Source of the DNA: Niabella insulamsoli
GTDB lineage: Bacteria; Bacteroidota; Bacteroidia; Chitinophagales; Chitinophagaceae
DNA: 64,000 nt
Assembly: GCF_039652435.2 (NCBI RefSeq)
Contig: NZ_CP190246.1
Coordinates: 3,348,001 to 3,412,000 of the forward strand
Reading direction: 5' to 3'
Shown here: positions 43,072 to 50,728 of the stretch, in pieces
Numbering within the stretch: position 1 is the first letter of the stretch
Layout of the letters: every line of letters starts with the position of its first letter
Made by a program: the position numbers and the translations under genes
Notes under the pieces: model-generated
What the model saw: only the letters and a program-made list of their open reading frames with translations
Database searches by the model: none
What the model was told of the DNA's origin: nothing

Positions 43072-43323
43072 TTATGTAAGAATTTTACCGCAATGGCAGA
43101 TCCATTGTCCTTTGTATTCTCGGTATTCGTGCCGGCCACTACAGGTAATAATGCCGTTTTGATTTGCATACAAGTTTTCAAAAATCTCGACCTTTTTAAC
43201 TTTCTGATATTCCGGCTGGACAATAGCGATTGATTTGCCGGTTTTTTCTGAAATACTGGCTAATGTTTCCGCAGTCTTCCCAATATGGCCGCTACCGACA
43301 ATAGCAATTTTACCTGGGTTCAT
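43072..43323 (-). CDS. Small protein with P-loop-like motif (83 aa)
   Basis: The ATG at 43323 overlaps the stop of the preceding micro-gene (ATGA). The longer frame that begins at 43446 would overlap that gene and is rejected. The segment IVGSGHIGKTAET fits GxxxxGKT, but at 83 residues there is no room for a full ATPase fold. The C-terminus has CSGRHEY and WICHCGK, possible metal ligands. Function is unknown. Confidence 0.6.
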   Translation of the reverse strand: MNPGKIAIVGSGHIGKTAETLASISEKTGKSIAIVQPEYQKVKKVEIFENLYANQNGIITCSGRHEYREYKGQWICHCGKILT

Positions 43324-43466
43324 TTCTTTTTTAATTTTGTTAATTTCATGAAACAGAATATGCAATATGGCCTCAATACCTTTTGAAAAAAAGTTTTTAA
43401 ATTGCAAACCTTTACGTCGTAGCAAGCTCCTATATACCCGCAACAACTACATTTGTCTATTTTCAT
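43320..43466 (-). CDS. Micro zinc-ribbon-like protein, copy B (48 aa)
   Basis: Too short for usual cut-offs, this gene is supported by ATGA overlaps at both ends (start in the stop of 43463-43750, stop in the start of 43072-43323). Cys residues at 6, 8, 9, 15, 21, 35 and 38 include CxxC-like pairs at 6/9 and 35/38. It is clearly paralogous to the 48-residue product of 43747-43893 (same length, same Cys spacing, same KKK end). Confidence 0.72.
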   Translation of the reverse strand: MKIDKCSCCGYIGACYDVKVCNLKTFFQKVLRPYCIFCFMKLTKLKKK

Positions 43467-43750
43467 TTCAATTCGATTTTAGAATTAAGAAAGTCTCGTT
43501 TTAATTTATCATAACGCCTGTTAGTTATGTCGTTGAATGTTGTTTCTTGATTTATTGCGCCTTGATTGTACGCCTCCTCACACACCTTTGATAATGGGGT
43601 GGAGTTTTCCAAAACTTTATTAAAGGCATATTCTTGACCTTCAAGTTCTGCATTAAACCCAGTACTTAGGGCAGTTTTTATGGCTTTTATCTCGCCTTCC
43701 AACCAATCAAGATCAACTATAACGGCGCGTTGTGGGTTGATTGTTTTCAT
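43463..43750 (-). CDS. Hypothetical early protein (95 aa)
   Basis: The sequence is an acidic helical protein (ALSTGFNAELEGQEYAFNKVLE and on) of no known family. It overlaps both flanking 48-residue micro-genes through ATGA junctions, so all are translated in a coupled series. Confidence 0.7.
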   Translation of the reverse strand: MKTINPQRAVIVDLDWLEGEIKAIKTALSTGFNAELEGQEYAFNKVLENSTPLSKVCEEAYNQGAINQETTFNDITNRRYDKLKRDFLNSKIELK

Positions 43751-43893
43751 TTCTTTTTCAATATTTTTATTTTAAAAAAACAGAAGGCGCAATAGAGTTT
43801 TATTACCTTCAAAAAGTATGTTCTAAAATTTGAAACTTTTGTCTCATAACAGAAACCGACATATCCGCAATAAGAGCATTTTCCCGTTTTCAT
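43747..43893 (-). CDS. Micro zinc-ribbon-like protein, copy A (48 aa)
   Basis: Start and stop are set by ATGA overlaps with both neighbours. The protein has CSYC (residues 6-9), Cys15 and CAFC (35-38), and a very basic end. It is a paralogue of the product of 43320-43466. A two-knuckle zinc ribbon is likely. Function is unknown; RNA or DNA binding is possible. Confidence 0.72.
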   Translation of the reverse strand: MKTGKCSYCGYVGFCYETKVSNFRTYFLKVIKLYCAFCFFKIKILKKK

Positions 43894-44300
43894 ACCTCTA
43901 AATTTTTTTCGTCTGTGATTGAATCTTTGTCAACTATTCTTATAACTGGAAGACCTTTACCTAACTTCCTTGTCTTAGCATTCTCCGCCGCCTTTTCCAG
44001 AACTTTAATCGCATAGGCTCTGGCGTATGCTGCTGCACGGGCGTTGAGGTAATCGAGTAGGGGTTTGGCTTCACTTATTACGCCGCCTTTGTCAAACCAA
44101 TCAACAAGGTGCCCTGAAATATCATTGCCGGTAAAGCAATTGTTCATTTTTTCGGTTTGCTGTTTGATCTTTGCTATGTACGCTTCGTAATCTTCCTGCC
44201 ACTTATCACAGGCAATATCCGTACTTGAGCTTATGTTTACTCCGGGATTTCCTACTAAACCAGAGGCTCTTTCTAATAGGTTTAATAATTCTTCATTCAT
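43890..44300 (-). CDS. Hypothetical early protein (136 aa)
   Basis: This mostly helical soluble protein has an Ala/Arg/Tyr-rich helix near residues 85-105 and a charged C-terminus. No family is recognised. It ends in an ATGA overlap with micro-gene copy A. It is part of the accessory array between replication and packaging genes. Confidence 0.68.
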   Translation of the reverse strand: MNEELLNLLERASGLVGNPGVNISSSTDIACDKWQEDYEAYIAKIKQQTEKMNNCFTGNDISGHLVDWFDKGGVISEAKPLLDYLNARAAAYARAYAIKVLEKAAENAKTRKLGKGLPVIRIVDKDSITDEKNLEV

Positions 44301-44313
44301 TTTACTTCTGTTT

Positions 44314-44568
44314 TTAATTTAAAAATTCTACCTCTATTCCGACAACTTTACCGTCGATAGGCGTGCCGTCCCAACTTAATTCCTCATAAGAAACATTGGC
44401 TAAAATATTTTGAAACCAAAAACCTTTATCGGATTTCGCCCATTCAAATAATGCTTGAAATCTATCATCGGGCATGGCAGATTTTGCCCACCATGTTCCA
44501 TTGTTATTTTCAAACGTAAATCTGTTGCCTTTTGACAGACCTGTTACTTTATACTTTCCTGTTTTCAT
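44314..44568 (-). CDS. Hypothetical early protein (84 aa)
   Basis: A small protein rich in Trp and Phe (FENNNGTWWAKSAMP and so on) with predicted strands. No family recognised. Gaps to its neighbours are 13 and 18 nt. Confidence 0.65.
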   Translation of the reverse strand: MKTGKYKVTGLSKGNRFTFENNNGTWWAKSAMPDDRFQALFEWAKSDKGFWFQNILANVSYEELSWDGTPIDGKVVGIEVEFLN

Positions 44569-44586
44569 TTTAATTGTTTTAAAGTT

Positions 44587-44838
44587 TTACTCACAATGTT
44601 GAATATCTAACGAGAATACAACGTACCCTGGCGAAATATGCTCATAATCCCGAAGAACATACCTTATAAAGCCAGAAACTTTACGACCGGTGTAACTTCC
44701 TGATTTATCGTCGTATTCGTGTAGTATAACGAAGTCACCTGATTGAAAATGTCTATCATCTTTTCTAACCTCAAAGGTTTTTTCCAAATTATAAACTCTG
44801 TCGAAATAAGGTTGAATAGTTTTTAAATTGTGTTGCAT
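44587..44838 (-). CDS. DUF3850/ASCH-like RNA-binding domain protein (83 aa)
   Basis: The pattern LKTIQPYFDRVYNLEKTFEVRKDDRHF, then GDFVILHEYDDKSG and a closing VVFSLD is that of DUF3850, a member of the ASCH/PUA-like superfamily. The domain is compact and complete. These proteins may bind modified nucleosides or RNA. In phages the role is unknown. Confidence 0.8.
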   Translation of the reverse strand: MQHNLKTIQPYFDRVYNLEKTFEVRKDDRHFQSGDFVILHEYDDKSGSYTGRKVSGFIRYVLRDYEHISPGYVVFSLDIQHCE

Positions 44839-44850
44839 AGCTTTAAAGTT

Positions 44851-45027
44851 TTACTTCCAGCGCAAAAGGCGCTCGATTATTTTGATTTTCCTTTCGGTTT
44901 TAATAAGCAGGCGTTGCGATCTGATAAAAGTTTTTGCGTCATTGGTAGCGGCGTTATTTATGATATACAACCTCCACGCTCTTTTATCTAAAATTTGCCA
45001 TCGATCGGCTAAGGCTTCTTTATTCAT
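44851..45027 (-). CDS. Small basic protein (58 aa)
   Basis: The gene fills the gap between two called genes, in the same direction, with 12 and 3 nt spacing. The product is very basic (many Lys/Arg in its C-terminal half) and rich in Trp. No family is known. Support is from orientation, spacing and lack of another gene in the interval. Confidence 0.55.
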   Translation of the reverse strand: MNKEALADRWQILDKRAWRLYIINNAATNDAKTFIRSQRLLIKTERKIKIIERLLRWK

Positions 45028-45030
45028 TGG

Positions 45031-45408
45031 TTAAAGTTTTATTTCCAGTTCCTTACCCAACAGGGAATAATAGATATTCTGCAATTGATGTAAATATTTT
45101 GGGTGATCTCCTAAGTAAATACCGCCTAATTCAAAATACCATTCAGTATTCCATAGGCAATACATTTTAATAGCGCCAATGCTACGTTCATACTCCCAAT
45201 TTGTTCCGAAACTTTTTTCAAACCCCGCCTTAATCAGTATTTCTTCGGTGATCGGGATGGGGCTAATGTTGCCGTAGGTTTCGAAAAGCTTAATGTCATC
45301 AACGTAACAAACTCCATGTATTGATATTTCAATCACCGATTTCGGCACCCCGTCTATTAACACGAGATTTCCAACGCGCAACTCCTGCGGCTGTATTGTG
45401 TTAGTCAT
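45031..45408 (-). CDS. Hypothetical phage protein with ELRVGN N-terminus (125 aa)
   Basis: The ATG at 45408 gives the N-terminus MTNTIQPQELRVGNLVLIDG, which I recognise as a common start of small proteins in Bacteroidota phages and conjugative elements. The longer frame from 45444 is less likely. The segment PITEEILIKAGFEKSFG is also typical. The protein is mostly beta. Function is unknown. Confidence 0.7.
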   Translation of the reverse strand: MTNTIQPQELRVGNLVLIDGVPKSVIEISIHGVCYVDDIKLFETYGNISPIPITEEILIKAGFEKSFGTNWEYERSIGAIKMYCLWNTEWYFELGGIYLGDHPKYLHQLQNIYYSLLGKELEIKL

Positions 45409-45559
45409 TGCTATCGGGTTTATAAAATTCACAATCTGCACCAATTATATGTCGCCCGTACCAATCGCGACACCAAACGCTAATTTCCTCGTCTGTGTTT
45501 ATATATTTCCACACAGTAAATATTTTGTTGTCTGATAGTCGTCTGATTTTTAATTCCAT
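45401..45559 (-). CDS. Small hypothetical protein (52 aa)
   Basis: A short open frame with ATG at 45559 whose end overlaps the next gene by 8 nt. It is rich in aromatic residues and has a WCRDWYGRHI segment. It fills the only gap in this stretch. No family is known. Confidence 0.55.
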   Translation of the reverse strand: MELKIRRLSDNKIFTVWKYINTDEEISVWCRDWYGRHIIGADCEFYKPDSND

Positions 45560-45563
45560 CTCT

Positions 45564-46055
45564 TTACATTTTAATCATTAAAAAAATATTTTTCCAGGTC
45601 TGGGCTTCGGCGGCGAGCCATGCTTCAATATCACTTTCAAACTTTTTAAAGCCATCCGGTGATGCCCCGTAATTAGATAACGAGTAGTAAGGTTTATTCC
45701 CCAACGGATTAACCGTCTGCACTTCGCTTTCGATAAGGGAGTGGATAAATTTCAATGCCGTAGAATAGTACTCTTTAACCGTTAGAATATTTCCCGGTTT
45801 GTGATACCTTCTTAATCCTGAAAAATGGGTTGAAGAAGCTATTTTGCGCGCCTTTTCCTCCGAAATATCCCGCAAAAATCCAAGCGGCTGCCAGTTGCCT
45901 TCTGGTAATTCAATAGACCCTATTTTCATGGTTTCTACATCCCACGTTAGCGCTAATCCGTCAAAATGATTAGCAACCTTAACGTTGCTCGCCCCCTCCG
46001 GCAGATCAGCCGCCAGCATCGTTACGCGGCCTTCGATTAATTTTGTTTTAATCAT
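45564..46055 (-). CDS. Hypothetical early protein (163 aa)
   Basis: This soluble alpha/beta protein has no recognisable motif; a Tyr/Lys-rich middle is followed by a helical C-terminus. Its start overlaps the stop of the preceding gene by 4 nt (ATGA-type junction). Confidence 0.65.
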   Translation of the reverse strand: MIKTKLIEGRVTMLAADLPEGASNVKVANHFDGLALTWDVETMKIGSIELPEGNWQPLGFLRDISEEKARKIASSTHFSGLRRYHKPGNILTVKEYYSTALKFIHSLIESEVQTVNPLGNKPYYSLSNYGASPDGFKKFESDIEAWLAAEAQTWKNIFLMIKM

Positions 46056-46348
46056 TGTTTAAGGTTTTGAAGTCTATCAATTTCGGCAGCTATTAAAGCT
46101 CCCGCTTTTGCCAATTCCTTAATTCTATTATCTGGTGAAGGACGGAACCCATCTTTAGGATCGCAACTGCACCACGGCCACCCTAACGGTGCCATTTCTG
46201 CGGGTCTCCAACAAGGTTCCATAGCATAACACATTGCAGCCATAGCTAACTCACCTGCTGAATGTTCCGCGTCATGCGAAGCCGTAAAGCCCTCTACCTC
46301 TTTTTGCCTTTGTCTTTCGTCGGCAATAATTTCAATTCCTGTTTTCAT
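46052..46348 (-). CDS. Phage protein with ERQRQ-EGF-HSAGELA motif (98 aa)
   Basis: The N-terminal block IADERQRQKEVEGFTASHDAEHSAGELAMAA is a well-known phage signature of unknown function, present in phages of many phyla. His residues at the HDAEH cluster could bind metal. Cys/Trp-rich middle part. Role unknown. Confidence 0.78.
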   Translation of the reverse strand: MKTGIEIIADERQRQKEVEGFTASHDAEHSAGELAMAAMCYAMEPCWRPAEMAPLGWPWCSCDPKDGFRPSPDNRIKELAKAGALIAAEIDRLQNLKQ

Positions 46349-46374
46349 ATTAATTTTGTTTTAAGTTGCATTGG

Positions 46375-46572
46375 TTAAAATTTTCGATTGTTTTTCCTTG
46401 ATTGTTTGGCCGCTTTATTTTTAGAACGGTTCTTTTTCTGCTTTTTTGACAACGGTGTCTTAACCGCTTTTTTGGGTTTGCCAATTCCAACAGGGTTAAT
46501 TGGCGTAGTCGTTCCTATTGCAGCGGCCAATAGCAATGGCATTAGTGAGCCTTTCATTCCACGAGATATCAT
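46375..46572 (-). CDS. Small basic membrane-associated protein (65 aa)
   Basis: A short hydrophobic N-terminal segment (about residues 10-30) is followed by a Lys/Arg/Asn-rich tail of about 30 residues. It could be a signal anchor or a small membrane peptide that binds DNA or phospholipid. No family recognised. The open frame on the other strand here is judged a shadow. Confidence 0.5.
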   Translation of the reverse strand: MISRGMKGSLMPLLLAAAIGTTTPINPVGIGKPKKAVKTPLSKKQKKNRSKNKAAKQSRKNNRKF

Positions 46573-46626
46573 AATGTTTTAATTTTTTTGTAATTGGATT
46601 TATCTATTTCGGGTGGAAAATTGTAT

Positions 46627-46842
46627 TTACAATGGCCTGACACTCTTACATCCATTCGAGGCATCGGTTTGCATATTTTCATAAGCCATTTCAAGGGCTT
46701 CCTCATATTCCAACCCCCAGTCTTTATCGCTATTTTTTCTCAACCTATCCGGTGACTGATACGCCTTGATGCGCTGTAATGCTTGAAGCATGCGGTTGAA
46801 TTGAGCCTTTTGCTTTTCGGTGATCTCTATCTTTTTTGCCAT
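46627..46842 (-). CDS. Hypothetical early protein (71 aa)
   Basis: A small helical protein, rich in Lys, Gln and Glu, with no recognised family. Same-strand context and spacing (17 nt to the upstream gene) support it. Confidence 0.62.
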   Translation of the reverse strand: MAKKIEITEKQKAQFNRMLQALQRIKAYQSPDRLRKNSDKDWGLEYEEALEMAYENMQTDASNGCKSVRPL

Positions 46843-46859
46843 AGTTGCGAGTTTATTTT

Positions 46860-47354
46860 TTAAGAATGATGGAAATAGCTTGTAAATTTTGAATTGGTTT
46901 TACAATAAAGAGGGTGTTTCGGAGACCCATTTTTATTAATGTGTAAAGCCTTAGCGGTAGGGAACATTTTAGCAAGACGGTCCCACCTACCAGAAGCCGG
47001 CACTATATCGAAGTTGCCCCAAGCAAACACCACATCCGAACACTGAATACAAACCTTGACAAGCCACTCATCATTTATGCGCATTATATCTTCTGGTATT
47101 TTCTGCAATTTTTCCGGATAGGGTGTTACGAAAGGAAAACAATTCATCATGTACACCCCACCAAAACCATTATACCTTGAAATTCTGCAAACACGGGTGA
47201 TTGTAGGATCATTGGTATCCTGGTTTGCAGTTGAAGGATTTAAACCAATAAACATCACGAGCGGCTTTTTGTCATCCCATATTCTCCATAGCGCATACCG
47301 GTAATTCCCGCAAGGTGAAAAATGTGCGCCGTTTAAGTTGAATAAGTCACTCAT
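46860..47354 (-). CDS. DUF1643 domain protein
   Basis: The 164-residue protein carries the family pattern FSPCGNYRYALWRIWD, then MFIGLNPSTANQDTNDPTITRV, and further on MMNCFPFVTPYP and FAWGNFD. DUF1643 proteins are found in phages and genomic islands; their biochemical role is unknown. The protein is complete at both ends. Confidence 0.85.
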   Translation of the reverse strand: MSDLFNLNGAHFSPCGNYRYALWRIWDDKKPLVMFIGLNPSTANQDTNDPTITRVCRISRYNGFGGVYMMNCFPFVTPYPEKLQKIPEDIMRINDEWLVKVCIQCSDVVFAWGNFDIVPASGRWDRLAKMFPTAKALHINKNGSPKHPLYCKTNSKFTSYFHHS

Positions 47355-47389
47355 AATGAATATTTATAGAGGTTTTTTGTGAATAATTT

Positions 47390-47734
47390 TTAATGGAAAT
47401 TGTGAGGTTTTTCAACTCGTTCGAAATCGTACACCCAAACAAAAGGATTGGCGTCCCAATTTTTATTGATGTTATTCCAAAGACCTTCGAATTTACCTTT
47501 AGGGGAAATATCATATCCCGGATATAATCCTAACGTTTCAACTCCTTCGGCAACAGCATCACCAACACTAATATCATGCAACCGTTCAACCCGAACTTTG
47601 GTAACTTTTAAGAAAATTCGGGCAGCTTCCTTGGGCATGAAGATGGAGGGACGCCTGTAAAAACCCAACCCGCCAGTCTTTCTGCTCAATACCAGTTCAG
47701 GCGGAGCATCTTCATATAAGTAATTATGTCCCAT
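47390..47734 (-). CDS. C-terminal half of a split ASCH-like phage protein
   Basis: This frame begins with an ATG that directly follows the TAA of the upstream half, in the same frame. Its sequence (PSIFMPKEAARIFLKVTKVRVERLHDIS and a closing VWVYDFERVE) is the expected second half of a protein of about 220 residues which in other phages is one chain. The single in-frame TAA at 47737-47735 splits it. It may be a broken gene, or the half may be made by re-initiation at the ATG. Confidence 0.68.
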   Translation of the reverse strand: MGHNYLYEDAPPELVLSRKTGGLGFYRRPSIFMPKEAARIFLKVTKVRVERLHDISVGDAVAEGVETLGLYPGYDISPKGKFEGLWNNINKNWDANPFVWVYDFERVEKPHNFH

Positions 47735-48061
47735 TTAGATAGTTAGATCTTGGAAAGTCCATTCGATTTTTCCAGTTTCGACGTCTGTTGTTTTTGTCCA
47801 ATGCCCGAATGAGTAATGAGTTTCACGCACCCAAAGAATATTGCCTATTTGAATTTTAGCATTTTCAATAAAGTCTACGTATTCCATGTCAGCGGCAGTA
47901 AGGTCGGAAGCATTAACACTGCCCGGGCCTTCTTTTACCCATTTTTCAACCGCCCATTGTTTCTGAGGCTGAGGTTTACAAACTCGCCTTGTCTGCGTTT
48001 TCCTTCCTGCCAGAATAGCCTGCACCATTGCGGTACTGAATAAGATTGGTTTTATGTTCAT
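47735..48061 (-). CDS. N-terminal half of a split ASCH-like phage protein
   Basis: The product starts with IKPILFSTAMVQAILAGRKTQTRR and reaches GNILWVRET near residue 80, the classical first half of the ASCH/PUA-like phage protein. It stops at a TAA one codon before the ATG of the other half. Both halves are otherwise well preserved, so the stop is recent, or regulated by readthrough. Confidence 0.7.
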   Translation of the reverse strand: MNIKPILFSTAMVQAILAGRKTQTRRVCKPQPQKQWAVEKWVKEGPGSVNASDLTAADMEYVDFIENAKIQIGNILWVRETHYSFGHWTKTTDVETGKIEWTFQDLTI

Positions 48062-48288
48062 CGGTTTTCTTTTAAAAATTCATGATACTTTTTAGCGGCC
48101 TTCAATTGCGCCAAAGTGATATCCGGATCGCATGGACTTGCGCGGATAACCTCTTCAGCCAGCAAACAGCGCTTCCGCCAATACTCCAGTTCGTTATCGG
48201 GCTGGATGACAGTAATGCCTTTGTAGTCGAGAAGGTCAGGCTCGTTGTTTTCAAATTGGTTGGCCATGGCCAGGTTTCCGTCTAACAT
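48058..48288 (-). CDS. Hypothetical early protein (76 aa)
   Basis: An acidic N-terminus is followed by a helix containing YWRKRCLLAEEVIRAS. The start may be the ATG at 48288 or the one at 48267. It overlaps the next gene by 4 nt. No family is recognised. Confidence 0.6.
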   Translation of the reverse strand: MLDGNLAMANQFENNEPDLLDYKGITVIQPDNELEYWRKRCLLAEEVIRASPCDPDITLAQLKAAKKYHEFLKENR

Positions 48289-48300
48289 GATTATAAATTT

Positions 48301-48591
48301 TTACCAACCGATGGAGGGGTCGGATATGTAACATTGAACTTGGTTTCTGATTTCATTTGTGACCTTTCGCTGCTTCTCGTTTGCGAAACGTATCGCAACA
48401 GTACCCAGCGTGGTACCTGCTATGCGCGTTCTACGGTTTGCGCGTTCGGTAATCCTGTGTGCGTTAGATTCTTTGTTCCCGAGCGGGAAAAGATATCTCG
48501 CCGCAACGCTGCAAGATCGAAACACACCGATAGGCTGCTTTTTCTCGATATCATACACCGCGATCGGTGTGGGTTCGTATTGATTTTTCAT
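48301..48591 (-). CDS. NUMOD1-like DNA-binding module protein (96 aa)
   Basis: The pattern IAVYDIEKKQPIGVFRSCSVAARYLF followed by an Arg-rich loop resembles NUMOD1, a small DNA-binding module usually attached to homing endonucleases. Here no nuclease domain follows, so it may be a stand-alone or decayed module. Start and stop overlap neighbours (ATGA). Confidence 0.58.
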   Translation of the reverse strand: MKNQYEPTPIAVYDIEKKQPIGVFRSCSVAARYLFPLGNKESNAHRITERANRRTRIAGTTLGTVAIRFANEKQRKVTNEIRNQVQCYISDPSIGW

Positions 48592-48806
48592 ATTATTTGA
48601 CTTTCAAGGCAAAGGAATATTTCATACTTCTTTGCTGTTTTTAAAATTTCGTGTTTTTCATTTTTTAGAGAGTTCGCCATTTTTGAAACAAAAAACTCTT
48701 TTTTTCTCATTCTCTCATCCAGATTGCGTTCGTCATTATATGCCGGTATTTTAATTTTCTTTTCACCTGCAAAATGACCGTTGATGTATAGAATCAGGCG
48801 AGTCAT
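48588..48806 (-). CDS. Hypothetical early protein (72 aa)
   Basis: The protein is very basic in the N-terminal half and helical. No family recognised. It starts 2 nt after the preceding gene. Confidence 0.6.
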   Translation of the reverse strand: MTRLILYINGHFAGEKKIKIPAYNDERNLDERMRKKEFFVSKMANSLKNEKHEILKTAKKYEIFLCLESQII

Positions 48807-48808
48807 AC

Positions 48809-49471
48809 TCAGTCTATCCTTTCGTAGTAAAGGCCCGTGACACCTCTATTCAACAGATCCACAAAGAAGCTGCTGGCTTGATGAACGTTTTCAATTTTTC
48901 CGTCATGCACCAGGATATCTTTCACGTCGTCTGGAACAGATTCTACGTTTCCGTTTTTGATTCGGTAGTAGAACTCAGCTGCTCGCACTCTTTGCTGAAT
49001 TCGAAGCTCCTCTTCGGTGTAATCGCGTTGTTTAAATTCTTCTTTAACCTCCTGTCGGTATTGATCAGCCGCCCAACGCCTGTACGAGTTCATTATCTTA
49101 GCGAAATAGGCCGGAGAAAAGTTTTCGTAGCAGTTTGTATCATCAATGTCCAATTTCCCGGCAATCGCTTTATCAAAGGCGAGCCGAATTTCTGATACTG
49201 TATGTCCCCCGTAATTATCCTTGATGAATTGCAGTAACACACCCTTTTCGATCTTTCCGGGAAGATTGTTAGCCCGAACCCCGACCAAAAGCATGCAATA
49301 CCTGAGCACGGCACTAAGCGGCTCTTCCGGATCTGGAATGCTGCAAATCCGCTGTTCTTTTAAAACGGGCAATAGCTCACCAGTTTTTGAGGGCGTCGAT
49401 ACGGTCACTGCTTGTTCCTCTTTTTCTATCGGAGCCAGGTCCGTTAGTATTTGTCCTATTTGCTTTTCCAT
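48809..49471 (-). CDS. Replication-associated hypothetical protein (220 aa)
   Basis: A soluble, mostly helical protein located behind the putative replication initiator. Such proteins in Bacteroidota phages may load helicase, but no motif is visible. Residues 60-140 look like a small helical domain (YCMLLVGVRANNLPGKIEKG and on). The start overlaps the preceding gene by 95 nt; the next internal ATG (49294) is an alternative. Confidence 0.62.
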   Translation of the reverse strand: MEKQIGQILTDLAPIEKEEQAVTVSTPSKTGELLPVLKEQRICSIPDPEEPLSAVLRYCMLLVGVRANNLPGKIEKGVLLQFIKDNYGGHTVSEIRLAFDKAIAGKLDIDDTNCYENFSPAYFAKIMNSYRRWAADQYRQEVKEEFKQRDYTEEELRIQQRVRAAEFYYRIKNGNVESVPDDVKDILVHDGKIENVHQASSFFVDLLNRGVTGLYYERID

Positions 49472-50213
49472 TGTTTTTTAAATCGATTTTTAACGAATTG
49501 CGGAAATGAGTGAATACTTCTGACAGGTTGTTATACCACTGCTTTTTACCGAGGTTTTGAATTTTAAAAGCTTCAAAGTATTCTTCTGCTTCCGGAGGGC
49601 TCAGGTCAACCCTGCAGGTGTATTTTATAAATTCGATCGTCTGTCCGATTTGTAGCTCGTCCATCTTCAAGTCTTTTGGCAAGTCGGTTGACATGAATCC
49701 GTTTAGTTCAGATTCGCCTCCTTCTCCCACACCCTCTTCCTCTAAATCATTTCTACTTTCAGTTTCACTTTCATTTTCATATTCAGAGTTTGCTTTACCT
49801 TTTGCTTTAATATTTGCCTGAGCAAATTTTTTTAAAGACTTTTCCCCGCCTTTTTTTCCGGCAATTGCTCTTTTCTCGCTAATTGCATTATCCCTAACCA
49901 TTCTCTTTTGGATTAGTATATCACCCTCCACTGTGAGGACACTCTCCTCAATCAGCTCCGCAAGTGATTCCGTCACGGTATGGAAGTCGTAGGGCATATG
50001 TTTAACGATAAGGTTGCCGAAATTTTTTATTTGGTTTTGGGTTTGCTTGTGCTTTTGCTTAAGCAAAAGCTTTCCATAATCCTCTGATTTATGCATCAAG
50101 CATAGTAGTCTTATGTATACTCCCGTCGCTTTTGCTGAACATTGGGCCAACTTTTCATCTGTCAAAAAATCTTGAATGTATAATGGTAAATATGGTTGAT
50201 CTCTAAGTGCCAT
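49377..50213 (-). CDS. Putative replication initiation protein (DUF1376-like N-terminus)
   Basis: The ATG at 50213 has a strong Shine-Dalgarno sequence (GGAGGT at 50226-50221); a TTG at 50252 is a weaker alternative. The N-terminal block MALRDQPYLPLYIQDFLTDEKL, then CSAKATGVYIRLLCLMH, is of the type found in phage replication proteins with a winged-helix domain. A low-complexity Lys/Glu linker (about residues 110-165) and a helical domain follow. The 278-residue protein probably binds the phage origin, which was not located. Confidence 0.7.
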   Translation of the reverse strand: MALRDQPYLPLYIQDFLTDEKLAQCSAKATGVYIRLLCLMHKSEDYGKLLLKQKHKQTQNQIKNFGNLIVKHMPYDFHTVTESLAELIEESVLTVEGDILIQKRMVRDNAISEKRAIAGKKGGEKSLKKFAQANIKAKGKANSEYENESETESRNDLEEEGVGEGGESELNGFMSTDLPKDLKMDELQIGQTIEFIKYTCRVDLSPPEAEEYFEAFKIQNLGKKQWYNNLSEVFTHFRNSLKIDLKNNGKANRTNTNGPGSDRKRGTSSDRIDALKNW

Positions 50214-50248
50214 TTTCAATACCTCCGAATGTTTAATATTGGCTTTTC

Positions 50249-50518
50249 TCAACCATTTAATTTCTTATACAATTCAACCGCACCTTCTTTGTCCTGGTCC
50301 AGCAGGTAGTGAAAATGATACCTGGAATCTCGACCGAACTGATTCGTAAACTCCACATCCCTTACTTGAATGCTCAGGCCATGTTCACGCCGTAATTCTG
50401 ATAATCTGGTCCTGAAACCGTTAAAGGGTAGCTCTCTTTCACTTACACCAGATCTGGTGATTAAGTGGGCCAGTATTGCGCATATCTGGCTTTTAGGAGG
50501 TGTGATGTTGTATGTCAT
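50249..50518 (-). CDS. Helix-turn-helix replication/regulatory protein (89 aa)
   Basis: The segment AILAHLITRSGVSERELPFNGFRTRLSELRREHG has the look of a winged helix-turn-helix recognition region, a type seen in phage helix-turn-helix proteins of unknown role. It ends 36 nt before the next ATG. It may cooperate with the initiation protein. Confidence 0.62.
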   Translation of the reverse strand: MTYNITPPKSQICAILAHLITRSGVSERELPFNGFRTRLSELRREHGLSIQVRDVEFTNQFGRDSRYHFHYLLDQDKEGAVELYKKLNG

Positions 50519-50540
50519 ATTTCTGGTTTTACTTTAGTGA

Positions 50541-50726
50541 TTAAAAAAAACTGATCATTGCTTTTTGATGATATCTTTCTTTTGCCTTTTTTATCTGACA
50601 CTCTTTGCAAGAAGCCTGATACATGATACCTGGCCAGTCAGGATTTGCGCGATAGAATTCATCTACTGGCTTATTCTGTTCGCATGTTTTGCAGGTCTTT
50701 GTTTCCGTGGTGGATGTTGGTTTCAT
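50541..50726 (-). CDS. Small zinc-ribbon protein (61 aa)
   Basis: CKTC (residues 12-15) and CKEC (40-43) bracket about 24 residues, the spacing of a small zinc-binding domain. The C-terminus is basic. This resembles the short zinc proteins encoded next to replication genes in many phages. The start lies 2 nt after the previous gene. Confidence 0.7.
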   Translation of the reverse strand: MKPTSTTETKTCKTCEQNKPVDEFYRANPDWPGIMYQASCKECQIKKAKERYHQKAMISFF

Positions 50727-50728
50727 GG

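Noticed and set aside
43324..43446. N-terminal extension of the P-loop-like small protein
   Set aside because: It overlaps a 48-residue micro-gene whose start and stop fit ATGA junctions on both sides and which has a clear paralogue nearby.
46388..46582. Plus-strand frame opposite the small basic protein gene
   Set aside because: It is Phe/Leu-rich, as expected from the complement of Lys-rich codons, and is against the direction of all genes here.
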